This document shows positions 21,341-33,600 of a DNA stretch of 64,000 nt, in pieces (positions within the stretch are counted from its first letter, which is position 1; every line of letters begins with the position of its first letter). The position numbers and the translations under genes are program-made. The notes beneath the pieces are model-generated. The model did not search any database. It saw only the letters and a program-made list of their open reading frames with translations, and was not told the origin of the DNA. Source of the stretch: Anastrepha obliqua (lineage: Eukaryota > Arthropoda > Insecta > Diptera > Tephritidae); assembly GCF_027943255.1 (NCBI RefSeq), contig NC_072892.1, positions 18,127,792 through 18,191,791 on the forward strand, written 5' to 3'.

Positions 21341-21849
21341 GCCGAACGGAAATATTCCACATACTCATAAGGAACAATACGTCCACCAGAGTGCTATTGT
21401 GGAATGCCCCATACATGCGTACAAGCATACTAACCTCGTAAATACAGAACGCGCGAATTAGATACAAATATACTTACATGCATCCATACGCGCCTACTTG
21501 TAGCCGTGTGGCTGCGTGTTCTAACAAAAGGGGTCAGTAAACAATTTTGTGAGCGGGATATGGTTGTTGCTATCGACACAGTTTCGACCGGCGCCAGCTG
21601 TGTTGCCCTGCTATTTTCATTAGGTGTTGATTGGAAGCGAGTTATTTGTACGTATGCATATACATTTAAATGATTGTATATCAAGGTACAGAATGCAATA
21701 CAAAATGTAGTATAATGAAAGAGCAAACCTAATTTAGCCAAAAATTATTGTTCATACATTACTGAAAAAAAAAAGAAAATGTTCTCTGATTTTAAACGCT
21801 TCATATTTGTACAAAAATATAACGCGCGAAGCACTCGTTGCATAACTTC
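21341..21849. other. Probable 3' UTR and flank of the Rab gene
   Basis: No element is recognised between the Rab stop codon and the next transposon. No AATAAA was found close to the stop; the nearest (about 21876 and 21906) fall inside the neighbouring transposon TIR, so the polyadenylation site is undetermined. Confidence 0.35.
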
Positions 21850-22773
21850 TGCTCAAATATGAACGAGACGGTATCAATAAAACGGTCCGCGGATGACATA
21901 TGGCAAAAATAAATTTTTTGTTTTTTGGTAGGACTGTTATAAGCTCACATGGCAAATTTCAGCGTGATATGTTACATAGTTTGTTTTCTGTGCTACTGTA
22001 AACAAGTCAAGCTCGAGTGTGTTCTTCGAATTTAACGATGGAAATTCAAGTTGAACAAACAATTTGTTTGAAATTTTGTTATTCCAACAAAATTTTGGCT
22101 TCAGGCGCCTTAAAAATGTTGCAGACAACCTATGGGAACTCTGCTCTATCGCGTGCACGTGTTTTTCAGTGGTACAAATCGTTCAAAGAGGGCCGTACAT
22201 CGGTTGAAAACTTGCCTCATGAACGTCGTCCAGGAACATCAGTAAACGACGAAAACATCGGAAAAGCAAAGGAAATTGTGCTTGAAAATCGCACAAATCG
22301 CAAAATCGGTTAACGCTGAATATTATTTAGACGTTTTAAAGCGTTTGCGCGAGAACATTCGTCTTAAAAGGAAGGAATTGTGGGACAACAAGTCATGGTT
22401 CTTGCATCACGATAATGCACCAGCTCACACATCACGTCTTGTTCGCGATTATTTGAACAAAAATAATGTTAATATCGTTCCGCAAGCACCGTATTCGCCT
22501 GATATGGCTCCATGTGACTTTTTCCTGTTTCCCAAGCTCAAGTTGCCGCTCCGTGGAAAACATTTTGAGACAATTGAAGTCATAAAAGAGAATTCGAAAA
22601 ACACACTCGAGCTTGACTTGTTTACAGTAGCACAGAAAACAAACTATGTGACATAACATGCTGAAATTTGCCATGTAAACTTATAACAGTCCTACCAAAA
22701 AACAAATTTATTTTTGCCATATGTCATCCGCGGACCGTTTTATTGATACCATCTCGTTCATATTTGAACAGAG
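21850..22773 (+). mobile_element. Mariner deletion derivative with unusually long (~170 bp) TIRs
   Basis: The first ~180 bp (from TCAAATATGAACGAGACGG) reappear inverted as the last ~180 bp (to CGTTCATATTTGA). The match includes the blocks GTCCGCGGATGACATATGGC and AAACAAGTCAAGCTCGAGTG. Inside, 22037-22310 encodes an N-terminal HTH (QVEQTICLKFCYSNK … SRARVFQWYKSFKEGRTS), and 22375-22600 a fused catalytic remnant ([35 protein letters not shown]). The first Asp block is deleted. Confidence 0.75.
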
Positions 22774-22960
22774 GGTATGTATGTATGTATGTGTAAAAAT
22801 AAATTATGCTACGCCTTTTCAGGTACAAACATATTTCCGTGGTCTCTGGGACCCGATTTGGTCAATGCAAGAAGTGAAGAAATATTCCAATTGAACTCAT
22901 TGTAGGTATACATCCTGCATACCTACATGCATACATACATACATATGGGTAAGAACATAT

Positions 22961-23111
22961 CGCTTGTTTGCTGGAAGAATGTCATAACCCAAAAAATTAA
23001 ATATTCGAGGAAAACATCTTCACACTTTTCAATTTACTAGGCCTCCTAAAAAATAAAAGTAAATACACATTTTCATCAAAGGAGATACACCCAACTGTGT
23101 TTTTACACGGT
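22961..23111. repeat. Left arm of a 6-kb-separated inverted repeat
   Basis: TCGCTTGTTTGCTGGAAGAA at 22961, with the following 16 bases, recurs inverted at 29003-29038 with one mismatch. ACACCCAACT…TTTTTACACGG at 23086-23110 recurs inverted at about 28806-28833. The order of the blocks is conserved, so these are two copies of one repeat in opposite orientation. Confidence 0.6.
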
Positions 23112-23829
23112 GGATACGTTCCTTAGAAATGCGTGAAAAAAAATCGTGTAAAAAATACATACATACATACATGCGACATATGATAAATTTGGGGTTATGT
23201 TCGGCAACTTAAAAAAAACGTGTATGACGAGAAAACTTTAAATATTTTCACAAAAAAATTGACAAATGAAATAATATAGAAATCTATATTAAATATATAA
23301 GTATTTGTAAAACAAAAGCTATTAATTTTTATTACAAAAAAAAAATAATAATAATTAATTAAAATTAGTGTACGGACATTAGACATTTGCTGTGCAGTTG
23401 TCCCGGTCTAGCCAGAAGTCGACTCACTCTTCTTGGCTCTCCAACAATTGACAATCTTTCAGTACTCTCGAACCTGAAAATCGAATCTCTCATCAAATTC
23501 TTGAAACGAGTTAATATCTTTGACCAAAATCTACAATAAAAATCTCGGTTAGGTGGGGAAATCATATAAAATAATGAGCTCTAGGGCAACACAACGGACC
23601 CAACTTGCGGTCTATGTGGCACTCCGATGCGGGGTCACCCTTAAACCTACCAACCAACCAACCAGTGTACGGTTAAAATTCAATCCATAACTACAAATCA
23701 TATAAAAATTCAGAACAAAAATTAATTTTGCCAATTTTTGGACCAAAAATGCTACGAGTATCATCAGTAGATATGACTATGTCCAATATACCCAGCGCAT
23801 CTCTCGGGTTTTATTTATTTAAAGAATTA

Positions 23830-24660
23830 ATATAGTTAGTTAAGTTACAATCTTTCAAAAAATTATTCAAACCAGTTATATTGGTGGTAGAAACAATAGC
23901 CAGTAGAGCAGAAAGTTTGGTGGATCCGAAGTGTTTTTTCCTGAAACTTTCTAAGGTGCGAAAATCGTTTAAAAGATGGCCAGTTGATGCGTTATTATCA
24001 CTAAATATACATTGTTGTTGGGTACCTCCTGTGAGGAGGTGTTGGTATGTGAGTTAAGTATGCCCAATTCTGAGTCGGGTGAACTGGCTTAATAAATATC
24101 GAGGTGTATTGCTTGGTTATAGAGATGGTTTGCGCCTGCCGTTGAGTTAAGTATACCGATGCCTAAACGTATACCATTCTGTCAGTTTAATCGAGTCAAT
24201 CGGTTTTTTTATATGCCTATATAAATCATTCTCTGAATAAACTGGAAACAATGGACTTGTTGCTGGCATAAGTCGAGCTGTTTTGTCGGCTCGCTCGTTG
24301 CCTCGGATGCCTTTATGGCCTGGTATCCACAGAATGTTGATCTTTTTTAAGTTCTGAATAAAAAAGGTCTCTTAGTTTTTCAACCAATTTGCTACTACTA
24401 TTGTATAAATGTTTTGTATGGCTTTAATGGACTACATTTTATCCGTACAAATGAGGAATTTTCCTTTATTACACTGCGCGAACTCCGCTGCTTTGTATAT
24501 GGCCTCTGCTTTTGCTGTGAACACCGAGCAGTGTTCAACTAACTGGCCTCCAGAAATGAGTAATCCTTGTTGCTTAACTACAGCAAACGTGGTGTTAGTG
24601 TTGGTTTTTGATCCGTCCGTATATAAACAATTCCAATTGTTGTTCCGGTAGTTTCTTTCC
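23830..24660 (-). pseudogene. LINE RNase H domain and C-terminus
   Basis: Translated on the minus strand from about 24660, it reads NCLYTDGSKTNTNTTFAV, then AKAEAIYKAAEFAQ, FLICTDKM followed by a stop, and then INILWIPGHKGIRGNERADK. These are the four RNase H motifs, with one nonsense change after the third. The tail continues to about 23830. The + strand 80-residue frame at 24409 is antisense. Confidence 0.65.
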
Positions 24661-24712
24661 TGTTCTGCGAAGAGTTGTTGATAGGTCGAACTACTTGTCG
24701 TATATTTATTAA

Positions 24713-26034
24713 GGGGACAGATACCTGTAAACGGCCATATTTTCCCTGATTTTCATTAAAATGATTTAAAATGAAGAAGTCAATATTTTTTTTTTCAAAA
24801 TTGGCATACAGTTTATTTATATATTAAAATAATACACAATTTTTTTTTTTATTTTAATCATTTAAAATGGCGGATGTACACTCCATTCTTCCAGGCAGGT
24901 CGCAGCTGGGCTACTCAATCGGCGGGCATTGTAACATCGGCGTCAGTGACCTGAATACAAAAAACCAAACATTTTTTTGCTCACTAATGTCAAAATTTCT
25001 ATATGAATTAAACAAAAATGGAGGCAAAAAATTCGCGGAATAAAATGCTTAAAAAATGGGTTTTGGAGCGAATTTTCCTACTATTTTTGCTTCGAAAAAA
25101 TTATTTTTTCGAAAAATTTTCAAAAACTTTAAATTCACATAGAAAGTAATATCATAAAAAAGATGTGTGCAAAATTTCAGGAAGATCGGCAAATAACTTT
25201 TCGAGTTATCGAGTACGCCAATTCGAAAAATATAGTTTTGAGAAAAACGCGTCTAAAGGGAGTAGTATGGTATTTTTTTTTTCATTTTTTTTTTTTTTTT
25301 TTTTTTAATTATTCTATAACATCTTAAGATTACTGTGTGAAAGTTTGAAGTGCATTAGAGTAAAATTGACAAAGACACAAAGGATTAAGTATCTACCTCT
25401 CCAACCGGATTTCACGCTGCCGAAAATCTTTAAACGCGTTTTTCTCACACTTGCCTTTTTTACGGTCGGTGTCCACTGTAGATTCATATCTACTGCACCG
25501 ATTCTTTTCAAATTTGGTTATTTGGTTTCTTTACTTTATTCACGAGGTAATGACGTCGATTTTTTTTTTTTAAATTTTGTCATATTTTAAAACAACAAAG
25601 TATTCAAATTTTTTTTATGAAAAATCGGTGTTTTGACTTCAAAGCGCTTTAAAAAATTAAAAAAAAAAAAAAAAAAAAAATTCGACGTTGTTACCTGCGA
25701 AACTTTATTAGCTGATGAAATCAATTTGGTTTTTTGATTTTAGTTGATCCAGTAATGAGTTCTGAGGGACACCGCAATAAAACTTTTTTATGAGACGTCC
25801 GCGAAGATTCGCTGCCACCAACTCATTTCTTCATAAAAATCAATGAAAATTGTCGACAACGTAACTATACCCCTCCCAGCGCTCGAACGCAAAGAATAGA
25901 GTCGTCACGGTTGGCGATCTATAATATAAGAAATACTTAAATTTACGTTCTAAAAATATTTTGACATATTCTTAAAGGATTATATTAACATTTTATGAAA
26001 AAAAAAAATTTTTTTTTTACAGATATCTGTCCCT
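24713..26034. mobile_element. TTAA-flanked TIR element, 1.3 kb, non-coding
   Basis: TTAA at 24709-24712 and 26035-26038. Left end GGGGACAGATACCTGTAA, right end the inverse of AGGGACAGATATCTGTAA. The interior is A/T-homopolymer rich, including a run of about 27 A near 25653, with no convincing protein. Layout as in the element at 242-968. Confidence 0.7.
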
Positions 26035-26497
26035 TTAAGTGCGTGGAGAACGGTGTTGAAATTTAATTTATATATAAACCACGATGGTTGACTGTTAAAT
26101 TTAGCTCCTGGGTGGAGTTTTATTCAAGATTAATCACAATAACGGAAAATTTATATATTTTGCAAATGGCGTCGTACGTCAGTCATATTTGGTACTTGTG
26201 AACTAGAGAGGTGCGGTATACAAATAGGCAGGCAATGGAGTGCCTAAAGGTCAAATAAAAAATTCCATCACTCAAAATCACTTTTTTGTATTTTAAAAAA
26301 ATTGATTCAAAAACGAAATTGTATGATTAATTTTGCGCCACATTGTTCTTTGTACTTATTATCCAGCTAGACGCTACCTAAAGATTACGTTGAGATTTTA
26401 ATGCACAGTTAGACTTGATTAGTTATTAAATGTACAAATGTACGCATTGCCCTTATACGAAATTTGTTTAGCTTGATAAGACATCTTTTTAGGAATT

Positions 26498-26502
26498 CTA
26501 TA

Positions 26503-26551
<49 letters not shown>
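26498..26551. repeat. (TA)n microsatellite
   Basis: About 54 bp of TA dinucleotides interrupted by two G bases. Confidence 0.9.
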
Positions 26552-26579
26552 CCATAGTTCCTAGATGAAACATAGGGCT

Positions 26580-27545
26580 TCAATAAAGAAGTTATAATTT
26601 CGTTTGTTTGAAGCTAGATGTGTAATTTGACTCCAGGAACGGCCTGCTCTGTCCGCCTCTGCTGCTACTTGTCGCCTCCATGTGTTGGCTGGTCTCCCGC
26701 ACCTACGGCTTCCTTGGGGATACCAGTCTAGCGCTGCCCTTGCGATGTCATCCCGTGGTTTGCGCAATGTGTACCCGATCCATTTCCACTTGCGACGCAT
26801 AATTTCTATATGAACAGGTGTTTGCCCAGTAGCCGCCCAAAGATCATCGTTGCTTATTGTAACAGGCCAGAATATCCGCATTATCTTTTGTTGTTGTTGT
26901 TGTTGTAGCAGCATAAACAATCCCCATTCTTACATACGGGGAATGCTGCTAGAGTGACAGTCCTTGATAGATATAAATCCGGGTCGTTTCGGTAACGTAG
27001 AACCGACTGCTGTAAGAAACGGCGCATTATCTTTCGTAGACAACGGTTTAGGAAGAATTGCAATGATTGTGATATGCTTGTTGTTAAGTTCCATGTTTCA
27101 CATCCATACAGAGCTACCGACTTCACGTTGGCATCAAATATGTTCAGTTTTGTGTGCCTTGTCTAGCAGGCCAAAATGCAACGCATCCCTTAGATATTCG
27201 GTTGCGTACGTCAGTTGTTGATTCGCCGTTTTTTGAAATTATGCTTCCAAGGTAGCAAAATTCATCTACATCTTCAAGTGGGGAGTAGGCATTTTGAAGG
27301 GCTTGAGTTTCGGTGCTGTTAATCTGCATTACTTTCGTCTTTGCTATGTTAATTCTTAGACCTCTTCGTGCTGCTGCATGGCATACCGCTTCTAGTTTAG
27401 CTGATGCATCTGAGTATTTGTGCGATAGTAAACAAATGCCGTCCGCATAGTCTAGGTCTTCAAGCCGGCGGAATAACCCAAAGGAAATGCCTCTGCTGCC
27501 CGCACACGCTTGTCGCATTGCTAGGTACAGGACTAGGTTGAACAA
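26580..27545 (-). pseudogene. RTE-like LINE reverse transcriptase, 3' half, with SINE insertion
   Basis: Minus frame 27545-27144 has RRLEDLDYADGICLLSHKYS, the RT catalytic YADG variant of YxDD, and VDEFCYLGSIISKNGESTTD. Frame 27126-26881 has VALYGCETWNLT. Frame 26920-26561 has QTPVHIEIMRRKWKWIGYTL and the GRPANTWRRQVAAEADRAGR C-terminus. The break between the last two is a SINE at 26889-27022; removing it restores the junction. Another frameshift is near 27140. Confidence 0.75.
26889..27022 (-). mobile_element. Short CAA-tailed SINE-like retroposon, copy 2
   Basis: Perfect 12-bp target duplication CGCATTATCTTT at 26877-26888 and 27023-27034. The (TTG)n run at the left is the CAA tail read from the other strand. 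The body carries the same landmarks as copy 1, including CCCCATTC…GGGGAATGCTGCT and GGTCGTTTCGGTAACGTAGA. It interrupts an RTE-like LINE coding region. Confidence 0.8.
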
Positions 27546-27700
27546 GAGTGAAGATAATACACATGCTTGCTTAAGATGGATGGATGGATTCTAGAAATTG
27601 TGTTTTGTTTAAAAAAAAAAATTTTTAGATTCGTGCAAGAACGAAAATTTCGTGTCAAAAAATTGATTAGTGAGCCGCGTTATTTCAAAATCGTGTAAAA

Positions 27701-28815
27701 CAAAGAGGTTGTCTGTAAAGTCGGTTTACTGACGATAGTTTAACGTGATAACGTCATAAAAAAATACTGATTGAATGGTTGCATTTTTGAAAAGAAAATT
27801 TTAATTTTATTTATTTTATTTTATTATTTTTATTTTTTATTTTATATTATTATTTTTTATTTTTATTTTATTTTATTTGTATGGATATAGGGAATGAGTT
27901 AACATTAACATAACATAATATACTTTAACATAACATAACATTACATAACATAAAATAACATAACATAACATAACATAACATAACATAACATAACATAACA
28001 TAACATAACATAACATAACATAACATAACATAACATAACATAACATAACATAACATAACATAACATAACATAACATAACATAACATAACATAACATAACA
28101 TAACATAACATAACATAACATAACATAACATAACATAACATAACATAACATAACATAACATAACATAACATAACATAACATAACATAACATAACATAACA
28201 TAACATAACATAACATAACATAACATAACATAACATAACATAACATAACATAACATAACATAACATAACATAACATAACATAACATAACATAACATAACA
28301 TAACATAACATAACATAACATAACATAACATAAAATAACATAACTTAATATGCTGTTCAAGCAAGGTAACGACGCATGAGCAAGATAACGACGCATTTTT
28401 TGGTGCGTGCAGCTGGCTACATAGAATTATAAGACGTTATCACGTCAAAAAATAATAATAACATTAAAACAACAGGTATTATTAACAAACTTGGTTTTAT
28501 TTTAAATTCTTCAAGTAAATCAAATTAATAATAATCAATAAGAAAGCATATGCAAATACAAATACATGAATTTATATATGTACATATGCGCATATACATA
28601 CACATATACGCTCACTTAAGTAGGAGAGAGCAAGATGTCGAACGTTGCCGTTCGTTTGCTTTGTTTGCTTTGTCGTTCGCTCCGCGCTTTCGCTTGCAGT
28701 TCATTCAAGGTAACGGCAATGAGCAAGGTAACACTAATGAGCAAGGTAACGACACATTTTTTCGTGCGTGCAGCCTGTTAAATCGAATTATAAGACGTTA
28801 TCACGTCAAAAAGAC
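27701..28815 (-). repeat. Foldback-like element with pentanucleotide array, copy 2
   Basis: Inverse orientation of copy 1 with the same module order: GAGGTTGTCTGTAAAGTCGG at the left, AACGTGATAACGTCAT, the array, a block at 28370-28447 ending ACGTTATCACGTCAAAAAAT, a spacer, the GAGCAAGGTAAC minisatellite and terminal ACGTTATCACGTCAAAAAG. CGTGTAAAA occurs at 27692-27700 and 28816-28824, a possible 9-bp target duplication. If so, the boundaries are exact, but other copies do not confirm this duplication length. Confidence 0.65.
27903..28350 (-). repeat. (CATAA)n satellite array, about 88 units
   Basis: The same pentanucleotide as at 11333 read on the opposite strand, with sparse variants at both edges (TACTTTAACA, TAAAATAACA, TTAATATG). 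Confidence 0.97.
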
Positions 28816-29038
28816 CGTGTAAAAAGAGAGTTGGGTGTACTTTAAAAGATATTGCCATGAAAAAAGAAAGCTGGTGGCCATTTTTGCATACTGTTCAGCA
28901 CTATGCGCCCAAAAAAGGCGCGATAGCTACTAATAATAAAAACTAATAATAAAAAAGTAATAATAATAATTTCTGCATATTTATCTATATTAGAAAAAAC
29001 TGTTTTTGGGTTATGACGTTCTTCCAGCAAACAAGCGA
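28803..29038. repeat. Right arm of the 6-kb-separated inverted repeat
   Basis: Inverse partner of 22961-23111. Foldback-like copy 2 appears to have inserted into this repeat, because its continuation (…ACACGATTTTGAAATAACG on the minus strand) is found on the other side, at about 27670-27700. Confidence 0.55.
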
Positions 29039-30333
29039 CACATGCATTTAAGGAAATCGCTTGAAATTATCAAAAACTACTTGATAAGTGCTTGAGTAGT
29101 TAAAACGAACTATTGTCCGCTTCTTCTCTGCGGAAAAAAGGAATAATTACTTGGAACCACCTAAGAAAGCTTAAAGAAATCTCGTTCATATAATCATATT
29201 TTTGATTTTTGTAAAAATATAAGTGAGTGCGTGACCCTGTGACATGTGACATACATATGTACATAAATACTAAAAGGGCAAAGAGGGGAAATTGAGAATT
29301 GTCTAATGAGGCCAGCCATTTCGTTTTGTTTTTACCCTCCATATAAAATATCCAAAAGCTTCGTAGTCAATTACCAACTAGTGTACAATAAAAACAAAAA
29401 CAAAACGTTGGTGCAGAAAAGTTATGGTAAATATTGTATTACATTTACTAATACATATGTACAGGGTATGGGGAGGTATGTATATTCTGAACCTATGTGG
29501 ATTTTATAATGGCAACAAAGATAGATAAATACTTCTAATATATTTAGAGCTCCCCGTTAAAAAAATTATATTCAGCTCGAAATTTAAGATTAATATTAGA
29601 TAAAATTTAACTGAATCTACATTTTGTTGTTGAGCTTGGCGTATGTAATGATACAGCGCACATATCGAGTACAGCTGCATATATACAGGAAAACATACAT
29701 AAAAACAAAGCTCGATTACACACACACACACACACACACATGCATACGTATGTAGATGCTATACTAAATGAAAAAAGAGAGATATAATTTAAGAACCACT
29801 TGATATTGATGAGATATAATACAAAACGATTTGATGTATTAGTTAAGTAAAATTTTACTAGCCGACTTAAAGTAAATTTAAGATTTATTTTTAAACAATT
29901 TACAAAGCATAAGAGTACATATAAATAATTATAATAGTAATGAAATAAACTTCATAACCTTCTAAATTCATTGAGATAAATATACGAGTATGTATGCACT
30001 TGATTTGAGAGTAGAATTTGACGGCAAACAGCTGTCGAATGTGGTAAGTAAGAGCCCAGCACCCACTACTCTACTCGAGTGAACGAACTGTAAAAGTAAA
30101 ACTCAATGTAAAAGTAACTCAAAGTTAGCAGATACCTCAGCTAACGTACATATTTACATATTACCGCTGCCCATTTGACACATGTTGCTCCATATTTGCA
30201 GGCGTGTGCAATTGCTAAGCAACCCAAGTGACCACAACAGTTCGGACCGCAGGTGAGCTTTGTTTTTGAAGCAGTTCTCTTTTTGTATCCGAAAACCGTT
30301 CATCTCAGCCAGTGCTCGACAGTTGACATTTTA
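29039..30333. promoter_or_regulatory. Presumed promoter and 5' leader region of the kinase gene
   Basis: About 1.3 kb without a recognisable transposon, the longest such stretch next to the kinase start, so the promoter is inferred to lie here. A (CA)n run is at 29717-29739. No TATA or initiator motif could be assigned with confidence. Confidence 0.3.
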
Positions 30334-30368
30334 ATGCGTAAATGAAAAATGAAAAGTTTCAAAGCTAA
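30334..30368 (+). promoter_or_regulatory. Two short upstream ORFs overlapping the kinase start
   Basis: ATG at 30334 opens a 3-codon frame ending TGA at 30345. ATG at 30342 opens an 8-codon frame ending TAA at 30368 that overlaps the main ATG (30349) in another frame. If the leader includes these bases, scanning ribosomes would meet both first, which could lower initiation. Confidence 0.5.
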
Positions 30369-30652
30369 AGCCAGTTCATTACCGCTTTTTAATGGACGAA
30401 TATCCGATTCATCGATATCGAGTAACTCCTCATCGAATGCAATTGCGTTTAAATCCAAGAAGCGGGCTACGTTCAATGGAGTTATGCAACCGAAAATCTT
30501 CACCATATCCAGCTCTGCATCATCAGCGCTATCGTTGCTGAAGGATGAGTCTCAAAAGTATGCGCAGCTTCAAACATCTGCAAATGTGCATAATGGAGGC
30601 AGTGTCGGCCCCGAGATGCATAACTATGAAAAACTTAGAGTGGTGGGACAAG
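30349..30652 (+). CDS. niki: Kinase gene exon 1
   Basis: [17 protein letters not shown] start. It is Ser-rich and presumably disordered up to about residue 90, then [11 protein letters not shown] begins the kinase fold. Donor CAAG/GTAAGT splits the glycine-loop codon (phase 1). Confidence 0.88.
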
Positions 30653-33600
30653 GTAAGTTACAAGTATAATATGTAGGTGCATACAATGCTCGCATACATA
30701 CATACGTACATATGTACACATATTTGGTATAATGTATGTATAGTATGAACGCGATATATATAGGGGATTTCAAAAGTGACGCCTAGATATGAGGAATGAG
30801 AGATTCCTAGAGGGTCAAGTACAGAGTTTGATTGAAAAGTAATGAGCCTTATTTTTTTTAAGCAGTTTTATTAAACCTTTTGGTTTATACAACTAATATT
30901 CTTCAAAATAGGGCCCTTGAGCGTCAATATACTCCTGGTAGCGGTCTTTCCACTGCAGGAAACATTTTTTAAACTCATCCGCCGGAATCGCGTTCAATTC
31001 GGCTGTCACAATTTTTTGGATCGCCTCGATGGAGTCAAAACGCCTCCCCTTCAGCTTTCTTTTCAGGCGCGGGAACAAGAAGAAGTGAGGAGGGGACAGG
31101 TCTGGGCTGTAGGGAGGATGGGGAAGCACCGGAACCCCCATCTTGGCCAATGCAGAGGTGCAGAGGAAGGCGGTGTGCGCCGGCGCATTGTCGTGATGAA
31201 GGGTCCAATTGTTGACGAGGCCAGGCCGAACCCGGGCGACGCGGTTTTTTAGCCGAAGGAGCACTTCTTTGTAAAATGCCGCGTTTACAGTGCTTCCTGG
31301 AGGTACAAACTCCTTGCGGACGATGCCTCGAGAGTCGAAAAAGATTATCAGCTGCATTTTCGCCACTGCAAAATCCTAACACACTTTTAAAACAGCTTTT
31401 ACGCGCGTACGATGTTGACTGCACCGCTGCTGCCAGCGAACTGGGACCGGTTGCTAGTGAAAGGGGAAGGTCCAACGATCATTTTCCCCCACCAGCCGAT
31501 TCGGTTGATCGCTTGGCAGACGCTCCGTGCGGGAAGGCTCATTACTTTTCAATCAAACCCTGTAAATGCAGATGCACTACTTTACACGATGGAAAAACAC
31601 GTTCTAATTATTGAAATTTATTGTGAAATTTATTTATTCGGCCACCGTAGCCGAATGGGTTGGTGCGTGACTACCATTCGGAATTCACAGAGAGAACGTT
31701 GGTTCGAATCTCGGTGAAACACCAAAATTAAGAAAAACATTTTTCTAATAGCGGTTGCCCCTCGGCAGGCAATGGCAATCCTCCGAGTGTATTTCTGCCA
31801 TGAAAAAGCTCCTCATAAAATTATCTGTCATTCGGAGTCGGCTTAAAACTGTAGGCCCCTTCATTTGTGGAACTTCATCAAGACGCACACCACAAATAGG
31901 AGAAGGAGCTCGGCCAAACACCCAAAAAGGGTGTAGGCGCCAATTATACATATATATTAATATTATGAAAATGTTCGATCTTTAAGAACAACATAACACA
32001 AAATTCTTGATTCTTTTGGTGGAAATAATCGTTCGTATGAGTCAAGACAATTCAAAGCAAGGATGATAGACTTGCAAATAAAAAAACACAGATCAAAATC
32101 TTTTGACCATGAATTCAAAGGTTAGTGAAAAAATTCCAAGAAACTGATTCTGTCGGGGATAGCAAAACGATTGACAAACCACGCACAGGACTTTCTATTG
32201 AGAATATTGCTGCTGTAGCGCAAAGTGTTGCTGAGCAACCTTCAAGAGTTTTCGATGTTCTCGACAATTCGAATTCATGGATCGACTGTTTGGCAGATTT
32301 TGATTGTAGACGTGCCCATGGTAAACATTTACAATCTGTGGCAGAAGAAAAGAACCGGTTTTTTAATAATAGTCCCTCTCAAGGGCTACGACGCCAGTGC
32401 TAACTCAGGTTAGTGTCGTGCGAAACTTTCCCATAAACGCAACCAAACAAAAATGAGTGAGAAGTACGCGAAGCGTTTTGAGGCGGTATTTTCATGCACG
32501 CATTCGAAAGGGCCAAAAGTGATTAAAAAATCAAAAAAGTTTGTTGTGATGTGGAATCAGCGGTATAAAGTGTACAAAAATATTGATGACTTTTCCGAGC
32601 ACGGTCTGAAGTGAGTGACGACAAATAAGCAGGATAAGGTAATCGTCCAACTTTTTAAGCGGGACTCTTCTTTGTGACTACGCCAAACATGATTAGTTTC
32701 TGCTAAAAAGGGAATAGATGTGAGTATCAACACCATCGAACGTTGACTGAAGGAGGCGAACATACCTACCGTCCCACATCATCAAAACCACTGCTCTCAG
32801 AGAAATAGGTACATTCAGAAACAACAAAACAAGAAAATGGCGTCACAGTATTGGACTGGCCTTCTCAGTCCCCAGACGCCAACCCCATTGAAAATGTGTG
32901 GGGAAATATGAAATCACGTCTTGCCGAAAAGCGCGCCCATGATTTAAAGCAACTCGTGCGTCAAGTTCGCAAAATTTAGTCCTGTTTGTCGACGAGCTAC
33001 GCAGAAAAACTGGTTCAAAGCATGAAGAAGATGCCAGGCTATACTCGACAACGATGGAGACTACACGGCCTATTGAGTAATTGCGACTCGTAGTTTTGTG
33101 CATACTTTCATGTAAAAAATTTTTAAATAGATATATCTTTTGTACTTCATGAATAATCGCGGTTCCTTTTTTCTGACACAGACTGTAAATGATTTAATTT
33201 TTCAAATATATAATTGCTAAAATCCGTATTTTGAACAAAAGTAGTGATTTCAGGAATATACATTTTTACATGTTTCATTTTAAGACCACATTTGGGCACG
33301 TCTTTTGAAAGACCTTTTATTTATTATACTATATATTGATAAGCCAAAAATGTATATTAGTCTGTTGAGTTTAAGTTTATTAAATTTTGCAAATAAATAT
33401 AGTTTTAAATTTTTTTTTAAATGTAATAATAAACTATTCGCAGGTTCATTTGGAGTGGCAATTTTATATCGGCGCAAAGTTGATAATCATCACATTGTAT
33501 TTAAGCAGATAAATTTAGCCGACTTAACGCCATCCGAACGCGACTTGGCTATGAACGAGGTGGAGGTATTTTCCAAACTCCATCATCCGAATATAATAAG

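Noticed and set aside
31640..31712. A functional tRNA gene
   Set aside because: A- and B-box-like sequences are present but no acceptor-stem or anticodon-stem pairing is evident. The sequence continues into a repeated SINE body.
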